A program made the position numbers and the translations under genes. The notes below the pieces were generated by a model that was given only the letters and a program-made list of their open reading frames with translations, was not told where the DNA came from and did not search any database. DNA of 64,000 nt from JAHRVQ01 sp963976815 (GTDB taxonomy: Bacteria > Pseudomonadota > Gammaproteobacteria > Pseudomonadales > Azotimanducaceae): assembly GCA_963976815.1 (NCBI GenBank), contig CAXBLU010000003.1, forward strand, positions 372,001 through 436,000, given 5' to 3'. Of the stretch, positions 35,568-44,898 are shown one piece after another (within the stretch, counting starts at the first letter, position 1; each line of letters starts with the position of its first letter).

Positions 35568-36770
35568 TCATCCCGTCCCTCTCACCTTGTTTGGCTTTCC
35601 AGCAACGCCATCATTTCCATCGAGGCTCCGAATCAACATTAGTACGGCTCCGGCGGCCTCGGTTCCTGCACCCTTGCGTAGAACTTGATGAATCTCGTCA
35701 AAGGCGGACATCAATTCCGTATGATCTCGATCAATCAGACGATTGACCGCAAAGGCGAGGGACTCGGGCGTCGCTGCATCCTGTATATATTCTTCAACAA
35801 GCGGTTTGTTCGCCAGAATGTTAGGCAGCGCAAAATACGGCGTTTTCACCATTCTCGAAACCAGCGCATAGGTCATGGCACCCAGGCGATAGGACATCAC
35901 CATAGGTTTTTTTAGCAGCATTGCTTCGAGCGTTGCGGTGCCAGAGTTAACCAGTACCACGTCGGCGGCCTGCATGGCTAATTTCGACTGCCCGAGAATA
36001 ACCTTTACGTTAAGGGTACCGTTTTGCGCAATAACCAACTCTTCAATTTGTTGCTTACGCTTTTCATTTGCGGCGGGAACCACAAATCGAGTCTTACGGT
36101 TGATGCGGTTTAACTCGGCGGCTGCACCAATAAAATCAGGCCCCGTGAGCTTAACTTCACTGCCGCGACTACCGGGTAACAGGGCGATAACGCGATCATC
36201 TTCTTCAAAACCGAGGCTGATGCGCGCGGCGGATTTACCCGCAAGGCCTTCACTCAGACCAATTTCATCCGCCTTCGGGTGCCCCACAAACTGAGCTGCC
36301 ATACCGGCTTGATGATAGACCGCGACTTCAAACGGATAGAGGGTCAGCATCAGATCAATTTTCTTCGCAATGCTTTTGACTCTGCCCTGACGCCAGGCCC
36401 ATACCGTGGGTGACACATAGTGCACGGTGGTAATGCCGCGACGTTTTAACAATCCCGCAAGGAGGAGATTAAAAAAATTAAAGTCGATGCCAACAAAACA
36501 AGCCGGCTTGGCTTTGACGATTCGGTTGCGAGTTTGAAAAAGAATTTTGATCAGGGAAGGAAGACGCAGAATGGGGTCAACAAATCCATTCACAGAAAGC
36601 TGATTGATATCAATCCAGGAGGCAAACCCTTCTTCGGCCATTCTCGGGCCACCGATGCCAATACAGGTCACGTGGGGATTAGCGTCCCGAAGACCTTTGA
36701 TCAACGAGGCGCCAAGATTATCTCCGGACGCCTCCCCTGCCAACATCGCGATGACCGGTGCATCCGTCAT
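35568..36770 (-). CDS. lpxB: Lipid-A-disaccharide synthase
   Basis: The product has 400 residues. It opens with IAMLAGEASGDNLGASLIKGL and carries VSPTVWAWRQGRVKSI, FVGHPKADEI, LLPGSRGSEVKL, and VNSGTATLEAMLLKKPMVMSY, all LpxB signatures of a GT-B glycosyltransferase. It joins lipid X to UDP-diacylglucosamine at the inner membrane. It starts 8 bp after fabZ, where lpxA would normally intervene. Confidence 0.98.
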   Translation of the reverse strand: MTDAPVIAMLAGEASGDNLGASLIKGLRDANPHVTCIGIGGPRMAEEGFASWIDINQLSVNGFVDPILRLPSLIKILFQTRNRIVKAKPACFVGIDFNFFNLLLAGLLKRRGITTVHYVSPTVWAWRQGRVKSIAKKIDLMLTLYPFEVAVYHQAGMAAQFVGHPKADEIGLSEGLAGKSAARISLGFEEDDRVIALLPGSRGSEVKLTGPDFIGAAAELNRINRKTRFVVPAANEKRKQQIEELVIAQNGTLNVKVILGQSKLAMQAADVVLVNSGTATLEAMLLKKPMVMSYRLGAMTYALVSRMVKTPYFALPNILANKPLVEEYIQDAATPESLAFAVNRLIDRDHTELMSAFDEIHQVLRKGAGTEAAGAVLMLIRSLDGNDGVAGKPNKVRGTG

Positions 36771-36778
36771 GGCTGTGG

Positions 36779-37216
36779 TTACTCAGCGACTTTTTGTTCA
36801 GCGCAGGTCAGTAGCGACGAACACACCAACTGGTCACCCACATAAGCCTTACCCGAGGCTTTCATCCAGTGACTGCGGAGGTTCACAATCTCTACCTCTA
36901 GTCGAAGCTGATCGCCGGGAACCACGGAGCGCTTAAACTTGGTTTTGTCGGTCCCTGCGAGATAGTAAATATAACCGTCATCCAGGGTTCTGTTGCGGCT
37001 CTTGAACGCCAGTATCCCGGACGCCTGGGCCATGGCTTCAACAATCATGACCCCAGGGAAAACCGGTGTTTCTGGGAAATGACCGGTAAATTGAGGTTCG
37101 TTGATGCTCACATTCTTGAGGGCGACAATGCGCTTGTCATCAAGTTCGAGCACACGATCCACTAATAAAAAAGGGTATCGATGGGGCAGCAACCGCCAGA
37201 TATCTGTAACTTCCAT
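36779..37216 (-). CDS. fabZ: 3-hydroxyacyl-ACP dehydratase FabZ
   Basis: The product has 145 residues, a single hot-dog fold. The catalytic His and Glu lie in TGHFPETPVFPGVMIVEAMA. LPHRYPFLLVDRVLELD is the N-terminal signature. It dehydrates 3-hydroxyacyl-ACP in fatty acid synthesis and competes with LpxA and LpxD for 3-hydroxyacyl-ACP. It is placed between lpxD and lpxB. Confidence 0.97.
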   Translation of the reverse strand: MEVTDIWRLLPHRYPFLLVDRVLELDDKRIVALKNVSINEPQFTGHFPETPVFPGVMIVEAMAQASGILAFKSRNRTLDDGYIYYLAGTDKTKFKRSVVPGDQLRLEVEIVNLRSHWMKASGKAYVGDQLVCSSLLTCAEQKVAE

Positions 37217-37292
37217 GATGTGTTCTCGTTAAGTAATTGTGGATTGCTGGTGTACTGTCTAAGTACAGCTTTTAATGCAATATAGGTACGGC

Positions 37293-38300
37293 TTATTTCG
37301 ATTCGAGGCGGCGAATTCGCTTCAGAATTTCATCCAATTTTGAAAAACCAACAATGCTTCGCTTCCATTGTTTGCCGGGTAGAAGACCTGTGCCCGAGGA
37401 ATAACGCCCACTCTCTTTAATGGATCGGCTCACCAGTGACATTGCCGTGATCTCAACCTGATCCGCTATGGTGATGTTATCAACAATGCCCACAGCGCCG
37501 CCGATTAAACAATAACTGCCAATTGCGGTACTTCCGGCGATCGCAGTACATCCTGAAATAGCGGTATTTGAACCAATTGTAGTGCCGTGACCTACCTGAA
37601 CCTGGTTATCCAGCTTCACGCCATCACCCACAACCGTGTCGTTTAGCGCACCCCGGTCAATAGTTGTTCCCGCACCAATTTCAACATCATCGCCAATCAC
37701 AACGCCAAATATCTGAGGAATCTTGACCAGCTTACCCGTACTACGATCAAACTCGAAGCCAAAGCCATCTGCGCCTATGACAGCCCCACTGTGGATACGA
37801 CAACGGGAACCGATGGTGACCCCGTGGTAAATTGTGACGTTAGCTTCGATCCTTGAAGCTTCACCAACCAGACTATTTTCACCAATGAAACAACCGGCGC
37901 CAATGACAGCGTCCTTTTCAATTCTCGCCCCGGCTGAAATCGTCGCATTTGGTCCGATGGTCACGTTGCTGCCGAGAGTTGCCGTTAAGCTAATCTCCGC
38001 GCGATCATGGACTTTCAGACTGGGTATCGGGGTTGGATCAAATAATGCCGCTACTTTCGCCCAGGTAAGCCTGGGCTGCTCGGAAATCAATAGAGGCCGG
38101 GGACAATCTGCAGCATCCGCTTCTCGCAGGACAACCGCGGCGGCTTGACAGTTTGCTAACTGGGTTTTGTAGGCCGAAGTAAAAAGAAATGCCAGTTGAT
38201 CTGGACCTGCCTCCGATAATTTTGCGATACCGCAAATTTCAACGGAGGCATCGCCCCGATATTCGAGGTCAAGCTGCCTGGCGAGATCTTCGAGTTTCAA
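37293..38300 (-). CDS. lpxD: UDP-3-O-acylglucosamine N-acyltransferase
   Basis: The product has 335 residues. The N-terminal uridine-binding domain (about 1-100) distinguishes it from LpxA. It is followed by a left-handed beta helix of hexapeptide repeats from about 105 to 290 (for example ATLGSNVTIGPNATIS) with GADGFGFEF and catalytic His in VQVGHGTTIG. The C-terminal helix ends LKRIRRLESK. It adds the N-linked hydroxyacyl chain to UDP-3-O-acylglucosamine, third step of lipid A synthesis. It lies between skp and fabZ as usual. Confidence 0.98.
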   Translation of the reverse strand: MKLEDLARQLDLEYRGDASVEICGIAKLSEAGPDQLAFLFTSAYKTQLANCQAAAVVLREADAADCPRPLLISEQPRLTWAKVAALFDPTPIPSLKVHDRAEISLTATLGSNVTIGPNATISAGARIEKDAVIGAGCFIGENSLVGEASRIEANVTIYHGVTIGSRCRIHSGAVIGADGFGFEFDRSTGKLVKIPQIFGVVIGDDVEIGAGTTIDRGALNDTVVGDGVKLDNQVQVGHGTTIGSNTAISGCTAIAGSTAIGSYCLIGGAVGIVDNITIADQVEITAMSLVSRSIKESGRYSSGTGLLPGKQWKRSIVGFSKLDEILKRIRRLESK

Positions 38301-38320
38301 GGGTGTCCAAAGAGTGCAGG

Positions 38321-38851
38321 CTAAGGTTTCTTAGCAGCATCTAACTCGTTAAGCTTCTCCGTCACTTTTCGCGTGATATTGTAAATTTCATTTACATACA
38401 GCGCAGCCTGACGAGGCAAGATCAAGTCGTAGTCTTCTTTTTTAACCAATTCTTCGATGGCTTTTTGTACCTTGCCATCAATACCAGCGAAGAGTTCCTG
38501 CTGACGCTCTTCAATTTGGCGCTGCAGTTTTTGCCGTAGGTAAACAAAATCATTATTACGCGACTCAATTTGCTGCTGGATACGACGCTTTTCTACGTCA
38601 CTCATCACTTCAGCATCCTTCTGCAAACGCTGGAGCATTGCCGCGGCTTCAGACTGAATCTTACGGATCTCCTCTTCTTCGCTCTTAAATTCTGTTTGGA
38701 TTTGCTGAAGTAGTCGTTTGGCTTCTTCCGACTGCAGAATTGCACCCTGAACATCAACCACGGCAATTTTTACTTCTGCCAATGCGGCAGGTGCACCCAA
38801 TACCATTAGGGTAGTTGCCAGAATAGCTATTAATCGTTGCGGACTTTGCAC
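38321..38851 (-). CDS. skp: Periplasmic chaperone Skp/OmpH
   Basis: The start is GTG at 38851, because TGAGGAG lies 7 nt upstream and a signal peptide begins at once (RLIAILATTLMVLGAPAALA). A TTG at 38941 in frame is unlikely. The product has 176 residues. The mature protein starts VKIAVVDVQGAILQSEEAKR, then a long charged coiled coil (about 45-130) gives the tentacle arms. It keeps outer-membrane proteins unfolded on the way to BamA, encoded just upstream. Confidence 0.93.
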   Translation of the reverse strand: MQSPQRLIAILATTLMVLGAPAALAEVKIAVVDVQGAILQSEEAKRLLQQIQTEFKSEEEEIRKIQSEAAAMLQRLQKDAEVMSDVEKRRIQQQIESRNNDFVYLRQKLQRQIEERQQELFAGIDGKVQKAIEELVKKEDYDLILPRQAALYVNEIYNITRKVTEKLNELDAAKKP

Positions 38852-38978
38852 AGATGTTCTCCTCAGGTGCTGAATTATTTTCTTATGTGGTGACTGATTT
38901 TGAAAAGGCGTGATGTTGTCACATCCCCTCGTTTGATTCAATCCGGATTCACTGGGCGGTATAGTTGAAATACACAGC

Positions 38979-39006
38979 TTTGGAGTACGTCAGCTTCGAT
39001 AAGTTC
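38979..39006 (-). promoter_or_regulatory. Possible sigma-E promoter upstream of skp
   Basis: On the minus strand GAACTT (39006-39001), a 16-bp spacer and TCCAAA (38984-38979) resemble the sigma-E pattern GGAACTT/TCTGA-TCAAA. skp and bamA belong to the sigma-E regulon in enteric bacteria. The -10 box is imperfect. Confidence 0.3.
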
Positions 39007-39041
39007 GATTCCTTCGTCGCTGGACCCGCTCATTTCAACTC

Positions 39042-39081
39042 TAACTACTTATAACTACTTATAACTACCTATAACTACAGA
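39042..39081 (-). repeat. Tandem decamer repeat beginning at the bamA stop codon
   Basis: Read on the minus strand from the bamA TAG (39077-39075), the unit TAGTTATAAG recurs about four times in tandem: TAGTTATAGG, TAGTTATAAG, TAGTTATAAG, TAGTTAGAGT. The stop codon is the first three bases of the first unit. A period of ten puts TAG stops in all three frames. Confidence 0.75.
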
Positions 39082-41399
39082 GTTTTGCCCAGTTCAAACT
39101 GGAATGACTCGGTCTCGTCACCATCTTTTTCATTCAATGGTATCGAAATACTGAAACTCAAAGGTGCAAAACCCGTAATCCAGGTCATCGCAAAACCCGC
39201 TGTATAGCGAAGCTCACCGTCATCTATATCCCGACAAACAGTACTGATCTGCAAACAATTAGTGTTAAAGACATTACCGCCATCAACAAAGAAGACCGAT
39301 TTCATTTGTCTTTGATCTTCAACAAACGGCAATGGGAAGATAATTTCAGCATTAAAGCCAATCGCGACATTACCGCCAATGGGGTCCGGATCATTAAATG
39401 GATCGGCTGGCGAAGGAGTCGAACGAGGTCCCAGAGTATTGGTTTCATAACCACGCACGGAACCAAAACCACCGGCATAGAAGTTCTTATAGAATGGATA
39501 GGTTTCGGTTCCACCAAAAGAATCGCCATAACCAATGTCAGTCGCCAGACGCAAAGTCAGGGCGCGGGTTAGCGGGAAGAATATTTGGCCATTGTAATTG
39601 ATGCGATAGAACTCAAGCTCACTACCGGGAATCGTTGTTTCAATGGATAAGGACTGGGATTTACCTCCAGTTGGGAGCAAACCTCGGTTCAAAGCAGACA
39701 TCGAATAGGCTGCTTTCAAGGTGAACAGATCAAACTTGCTGCCTTCCCGGTTCAGGAATTGGGATATTTCCTGGGCGGGGAAAACACCTTCTTTAATATT
39801 GGTATTCTCATAGCCAACACTAAAGCTGACCCGGGATATTTCACTCACCGGATAACCAAAATTGACACTACCGCCAAAGGAGTCGGTAGAAAATCGCGCA
39901 ATATTGCGCTCGTCAAAATCACTCGCCCGATAGAACAACGAATAGCCCCGGCTCACACCGTCAACGGTGTAGTAAGGATCAAAGAATGACAGGCTGTAGG
40001 AGGTCTGGAAATCACTGTGGTTCACGCCGACGCTGACGCTATTACCTGTACCGAATACGTTATTTTCCTGGTAGCTGGCACCCAGCAATAGCCCAGAATC
40101 CTGCGCATAACCAACGGTGGCAGAAATCGAACCTGAGGGCTGCTCCTCAACGGTGAACTCGACATCAATTTGATCATCTGTGCCAGCAACCGCAGGGGTT
40201 TCAACATTCACTTCTTTAAAGAAGCCTAATCGCTCCAGGCGAAGCTTGGAGCGTTCGATGTAAGCATTGGATGCCCAGCCACCCTCTAACTGACGCATCT
40301 CGCGACGAAGAACCTCATCCTGGGTAAATGTATTGCCACGGAAATTGATCCGTCTAACGTAAGCTCGTTTACCCGCATCAACGAAGAATTTCACATCAAC
40401 CTCGTTGCCTCCTGCGACTGGGACCGGCTGGCCGGTTGCACTAGCAAAGGTATAACCCGCATTACCCAATGCACCTTCAATTTGTTCTTCACTTGAGGTA
40501 ATCAATTGGCGTGAAAATTTCTGGCCTGATTGAACGTAGAGTAAACCCCGAATGCCTGCTTCTGGAATATCCTGCAGTTCACCGGCAATTTCCACATTAC
40601 GTACCGAATAAACTTCGCCTTCCAAAATATTGATGGTGATATAGACGTCTTCTTTATTGGGCGCGATGGCTACCTGGGTAGACTCAATTGAAAAGTTCAA
40701 ATAACCACGGTCAAGGTAGTAGGACTCTAAGGTTTCTAAATCGCCGCTGAGCTTTTCTCGGGAGTAACGGTCATCCTTTGTGTAGAAAGAAAATAACGTC
40801 GGTAGCTTCAGCTCCAACAGATCAAGCAGAGTGGCATCGTCAAACTCTTTATTACCAACAATGTTGATGTGTCGCAGGCCGGCAACATCACCTTCAGTGA
40901 CATCAATCTTAATTGCGACTCTGTTACGGGGTAAATCTTCCAGGGTTGTAACAATTCGAGCACCGTACCGCCCCTGGGAAACATACTGCCGTTCAAGGTC
41001 AGAACGGATATGTTCTAGCGTGACCTTTTTGAAAATTTCACCTTCAGCAAGACCAGATTTACTCAATCCTTCAAGCAGTGCTTCGGTCTTGATGGCTTTG
41101 TTTCCCTCGATGACTAACGAGTCAATGGCTGGTCGCTCTTTGACAACGATGACCATAATCGAACCATCGCGACCGACCTTTACGTCATCAAAGGACCCCG
41201 TCTGGAATATTTGCCGCACGACCCTGCGCATATCAGATTCACGCAGGTCATCACCAACATTGACGGGGATCGCGGCAAACACAGTACCAGCGGATACACG
41301 TTGCAATCCCTCGACACGAATATCGGAAATTGTGAAAGCCTGAGCTTGTAAACACACTGCCGCGGCCAACACGGCAAGCAAGCTTTTTATTCTTGTCAT
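39075..41399 (-). CDS. bamA: Outer membrane protein assembly factor BamA
   Basis: The product has 774 residues. A signal peptide (SLLAVLAAAVCLQAQAF) precedes five POTRA domains at about 23-420, the first starting TISDIRVEGLQRVSAGTVF. The beta barrel follows, with the L6 motif VRGYETN near 645. BamA inserts beta barrels into the outer membrane. The C-terminal strand ends FQFELGKTL, so the last residue is Leu instead of the usual Phe or Trp. It lies between rseP and skp. Confidence 0.98.
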   Translation of the reverse strand: MTRIKSLLAVLAAAVCLQAQAFTISDIRVEGLQRVSAGTVFAAIPVNVGDDLRESDMRRVVRQIFQTGSFDDVKVGRDGSIMVIVVKERPAIDSLVIEGNKAIKTEALLEGLSKSGLAEGEIFKKVTLEHIRSDLERQYVSQGRYGARIVTTLEDLPRNRVAIKIDVTEGDVAGLRHINIVGNKEFDDATLLDLLELKLPTLFSFYTKDDRYSREKLSGDLETLESYYLDRGYLNFSIESTQVAIAPNKEDVYITINILEGEVYSVRNVEIAGELQDIPEAGIRGLLYVQSGQKFSRQLITSSEEQIEGALGNAGYTFASATGQPVPVAGGNEVDVKFFVDAGKRAYVRRINFRGNTFTQDEVLRREMRQLEGGWASNAYIERSKLRLERLGFFKEVNVETPAVAGTDDQIDVEFTVEEQPSGSISATVGYAQDSGLLLGASYQENNVFGTGNSVSVGVNHSDFQTSYSLSFFDPYYTVDGVSRGYSLFYRASDFDERNIARFSTDSFGGSVNFGYPVSEISRVSFSVGYENTNIKEGVFPAQEISQFLNREGSKFDLFTLKAAYSMSALNRGLLPTGGKSQSLSIETTIPGSELEFYRINYNGQIFFPLTRALTLRLATDIGYGDSFGGTETYPFYKNFYAGGFGSVRGYETNTLGPRSTPSPADPFNDPDPIGGNVAIGFNAEIIFPLPFVEDQRQMKSVFFVDGGNVFNTNCLQISTVCRDIDDGELRYTAGFAMTWITGFAPLSFSISIPLNEKDGDETESFQFELGKTL

Positions 41400-41431
41400 A
41401 TATCAAATAACCGAAAGAAAAAGATCCAGAC

Positions 41432-42856
41432 TCAAAGTCTTGAAAGATCATTATAAAACGCGAGCAACATAATGCTGACGATCACAAACATACCCATTTG
41501 CATGCCCCAAACCTGCACTCGCTCGGGTACTGGTTTACGGGTCACCAACTCAACTAGATAATAAAGCAAGTGACCGCCATCCAGAACCGGAATCGGCAGT
41601 AGATTCAATACACCCAGGCTGATAGACAACAGTGCAATAAACCCAATAAAACTTTCTAACCCTGATTCAGCGGTCGAATTTGCGACCTGGGCAATCGTAA
41701 TTGGACCGCTCAGGTTTTTCGGCGAAATCGCGCCAATGATCATTTTGCGTATGGAGTCGAGGGTAAAGGTGGTTACAGACCAGGTTTTCTCCACCGCTGG
41801 AATCCACGCGGAATAAAATGGATAGCTAATGGTACGTTGCATGTCCGCTGGAAACTCAACGGAGATCCGAGCCGCACCAATAAAACCTCTAACTGATCCA
41901 TCATCCTGCAACACACCTTTTGGCGTGACCGGTAAGACAATATTTTGACCTGACCGCAGTATCGTCAGATCTACGGTCTGATTCCCGTGAGCTTGAATAA
42001 GTTTAACCAATTGGGGCCAGTCAGAGATGGCCACAGCATTAAAAGCGAGCACCTTATCTCCCGCTTGAAGCCCGCCAAGTGCCGCAGCTTCACCTTCGAC
42101 CACACTGCCGATCTCCGCGGGGATTACGGGGTAATCAGGAATTAAGCCCAGGGAGGAGGTAGGGTAAGGGCTTTCCGCATCGGACAACCATTCAACAATT
42201 GAGACCTGCTTCGACAGGGTTGCATTGCTGCTGCCGGTGGGTAGCAGCGTGAACTCAATCACACCTGTGTCGCCAATACGGCCGAACAGCTGCATATTAA
42301 CCTCACTCCAGGTGGAGGTAGGCTCGCCATCCACGGCGACAATTTCCATGCCCTGGGTGAAGCCGCTCTGGCCTGCAATCGATTCAGGGTCAATCTCGCC
42401 AATTTTGGGCACAATACCGGTCACGCCGGCCATAAAAAGCACCCAGTAGACGGCAATTGCTAACAGGAAATTGGCAATTGGGCCTGCTGCGACAATTGCA
42501 ATTCTCTGCCATACGGACTTATTGTTGAATGCCATATGCTTCAGATCGTCGGGAACAAAGCCCTCCCGTTCATCCAACATCTTGACGTAGCCACCCAGTG
42601 GAATCGCAGCAACAGCAAACTCGGTACCCTCGAGGGGCTCATTGTTCCGGGTCGAGATAGATTGGCCGGCAGGCGGCTCCGTTTGCACGGGGGCTCGGCC
42701 ACGACGACTGAATATCACTGAACCAAATCCAACACTAAAACGCAGCACATGGACGTTGCACATCCTTGCCACCCAGTAGTGCCCGAATTCGTGAATGGTG
42801 ACGAGGATTGAGAGGGTAACAATCAGCGCCAAAATGCTTTGTATGACTTCTACCAT
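41432..42856 (-). CDS. rseP: Site-2 protease RseP
   Basis: The product has 474 residues (E. coli 450). The zinc motif HEFGH is in the first membrane helix near residue 22 and the third ligand is in LNLLPIPVLDGGHL. Two PDZ domains occupy about 130-330. Four membrane segments are visible. It cleaves the anti-sigma factor RseA and so activates sigma-E. Compared with E. coli it has about 20 extra residues between SVGFGSVIF and AIPLGGYVKMLDE, rich in Pro, Arg and Gln. It lies between dxr and bamA. Confidence 0.97.
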   Translation of the reverse strand: MVEVIQSILALIVTLSILVTIHEFGHYWVARMCNVHVLRFSVGFGSVIFSRRGRAPVQTEPPAGQSISTRNNEPLEGTEFAVAAIPLGGYVKMLDEREGFVPDDLKHMAFNNKSVWQRIAIVAAGPIANFLLAIAVYWVLFMAGVTGIVPKIGEIDPESIAGQSGFTQGMEIVAVDGEPTSTWSEVNMQLFGRIGDTGVIEFTLLPTGSSNATLSKQVSIVEWLSDAESPYPTSSLGLIPDYPVIPAEIGSVVEGEAAALGGLQAGDKVLAFNAVAISDWPQLVKLIQAHGNQTVDLTILRSGQNIVLPVTPKGVLQDDGSVRGFIGAARISVEFPADMQRTISYPFYSAWIPAVEKTWSVTTFTLDSIRKMIIGAISPKNLSGPITIAQVANSTAESGLESFIGFIALLSISLGVLNLLPIPVLDGGHLLYYLVELVTRKPVPERVQVWGMQMGMFVIVSIMLLAFYNDLSRL

Positions 42857-42901
42857 ATCGAGATATGTGACTTATTAGTGACTTAAGTGAATTTGATGGG
42901 T

Positions 42902-44089
42902 CTAACGACTCTTTACCAGCTTACTGATCTGCTCGCGGGCTTTGCTTCTCGCTTCAGTATCAACGGCCAGGATATGTTCCATTGTAGGGGTTTGCGTCTC
43001 TTCTGTCTGATCCAATACCGCTTCGATGACTATTGGGATGTCAGTAAAGCGAATAAGTTCATGCAAAAAACTATCAACGGCGATTTCATTCGCCGCATTC
43101 AGACCAATGGAAATACTACCCTGGGCATTTGCCGCATGCTCACAGAGGGCAACCGCCGGAAACCGGACCCGATCAAGGGGCTCAAAGGTCATTTGATTCT
43201 GGGCAATGAGGTCCAGCGCTTCAACACCGCTCTCTAGACGGCGAGGCCATCCGAGTCCGTGGGCAATGGGAGTTCGCATATCCGGATTACCCAATTGAGC
43301 CAGCACTGACCCATCCACATACTGAACCATCGAGTGGATCGTCGATTGAGGATGGATCACAATTTCAATTTTATCGGGCGTTGTATCAAACAGCCATTTG
43401 GCTTCAATCAGCTCCAGGCCTTTGTTCATCATTGTGGCGGAATCGACGGAAATTTTTCGTCCCATTTCCCAGTTTGGATGGGCGCAGGCTTGATCGGGGG
43501 TTACCGCGTCTAGTTGGTCAAGGGGCAAGGTTCGCAGTGGCCCACCGGACCCTGTTAACAGGATCTTACTGACCCCATCGGCGTGTTCAGGGGAACCGTT
43601 GGCGAGACATTGAAAGATGGCATTATGCTCGCTGTCGATCGGCAGTAGTTGGGCGCCATTTTTACGCACTGTCTCCATAAAAAGCGCGCCGGACATCACC
43701 AGGGCTTCCTTATTGGCGAGCAATAGACGTTTTCCTGCCTGGGCGGCGGCGAGAGAAGATTCCAGCCCGGCGGCACCCACTATTGCTGCCATCACGGTAT
43801 CCACTTCTTCACAGCTGGCGACATGGCATAAGCCTTCACTACCCGCCAAGACTGTGGTGTCGCAACGCTGCCGTTCTAGTTCCGCGGCCAACGCCTGGGC
43901 GGCTGACTTATCCCGCATGACCGCAAATATCGGCCGAAACCGCAGGCACAACTCTAACAATGCCAAAACATTATCGTTTGCTGTGAGTGCAAACACGCTG
44001 AACTTGCTGGGGTGCAAGGCTAATACATCCAGAGTGCTGGTTCCTACACTGCCGGTTGCGCCTAAGATTGTGACTTGCTGTAGGGACAT
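42902..44089 (-). CDS. dxr: 1-deoxy-D-xylulose 5-phosphate reductoisomerase
   Basis: The product has 395 residues. The NADPH-binding start is TILGATGSVGTSTLDVL. LLANKEALVMSGALF, LPIDSEHNAIFQCL, LTGSGGPLR and ISVDSATMMNKGLELIEA hold the metal and substrate residues. It makes MEP from DXP, the first committed step of isoprenoid synthesis, upstream of IspD and IspF encoded in the same window. The ATG shares one base with the cdsA TGA. Confidence 0.98.
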   Translation of the reverse strand: MSLQQVTILGATGSVGTSTLDVLALHPSKFSVFALTANDNVLALLELCLRFRPIFAVMRDKSAAQALAAELERQRCDTTVLAGSEGLCHVASCEEVDTVMAAIVGAAGLESSLAAAQAGKRLLLANKEALVMSGALFMETVRKNGAQLLPIDSEHNAIFQCLANGSPEHADGVSKILLTGSGGPLRTLPLDQLDAVTPDQACAHPNWEMGRKISVDSATMMNKGLELIEAKWLFDTTPDKIEIVIHPQSTIHSMVQYVDGSVLAQLGNPDMRTPIAHGLGWPRRLESGVEALDLIAQNQMTFEPLDRVRFPAVALCEHAANAQGSISIGLNAANEIAVDSFLHELIRFTDIPIVIEAVLDQTEETQTPTMEHILAVDTEARSKAREQISKLVKSR

Positions 44090-44898
44090 CAGCTCCAGCC
44101 GAATAAGAGGATCAAAAGCGCGAATACTGGACCCGCGGACAGCAGGCTATCTATGCGATCCAAAAATCCACCGTGACCAGGGAGAAGATTGCTGGAATCC
44201 TTAACCCCACAATTACGCTTAAACATGCTCATCACCAGATCCCCTAACACCGAAACCATAATGACCAGCAGCATACCCGCAAGAAACAACCAGCCACTAG
44301 GCTGCATAAGGTCCGGTTTCTCTAGCCAGAGCAACATACCCAGGCCAATCCCAAAGGCGATCACTAAGCCACCGTAAAAGCCCTCCCAGGTTTTCCCGGG
44401 GCTCACGGCTGCCGCAAGTTTGTGTTTACCGAACGCACGACCGGTGAAGTATGCGCCAATATCTGCCCCCCATATAAGGAAAAACAGGAGCAAAATCAGA
44501 AAGTTAGGGTTTGAGGTGTTTTTCAGGACAAGTAAGGAGACAAAACCGGGAACCAGAACCAACAATCCAATCAAGCTGATCGCCAACTTGCTCGCCCAGA
44601 GCCCGGTTGCTGCCGGGTACTGCTGCATAAAATAGAAGGCGGCAATCCACCAGAGTGCACCTAGCACCAGTAGGTAGATGCCTGGGAGAAAATAAGAAGC
44701 AAACAATAAAAGTGCAATGAGGCCCGCATACGCGTATCGACCCATCGGTGAGATACCGGCAAAGTTCGCCCATTCCCAACCACCAACGGTGACCACTAGA
44801 CCCACAAAAACAGCAAACCCTATAGGAGGAAGGAAAAACAGACAGGCTATCGCAACCGGCGCAAGGATCAGAGCTGTCAGGATTCTCTGTTTTAACAT
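44089..44898 (-). CDS. cdsA: Phosphatidate cytidylyltransferase
   Basis: The product has 269 residues with about seven membrane helices. The family signature near the C-terminus is SMFKRNCGVKDSSNLLPGHGGFLDRIDS, with the catalytic Asp residues. It makes CDP-diacylglycerol from phosphatidic acid and CTP in the inner membrane. It overlaps dxr by one base. Upstream is an 89-bp gap to frr, where most gammaproteobacteria have uppS. Confidence 0.97.
   Translation of the reverse strand: MLKQRILTALILAPVAIACLFFLPPIGFAVFVGLVVTVGGWEWANFAGISPMGRYAYAGLIALLLFASYFLPGIYLLVLGALWWIAAFYFMQQYPAATGLWASKLAISLIGLLVLVPGFVSLLVLKNTSNPNFLILLLFFLIWGADIGAYFTGRAFGKHKLAAAVSPGKTWEGFYGGLVIAFGIGLGMLLWLEKPDLMQPSGWLFLAGMLLVIMVSVLGDLVMSMFKRNCGVKDSSNLLPGHGGFLDRIDSLLSAGPVFALLILLFGWS

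Noticed and set aside
37251..37267. TGTACT-GTCTA-AGTACA hairpin between lpxD and fabZ
   Set aside because: The stem is only 6 bp, weak, and is not followed by a T-run on the transcribed strand.
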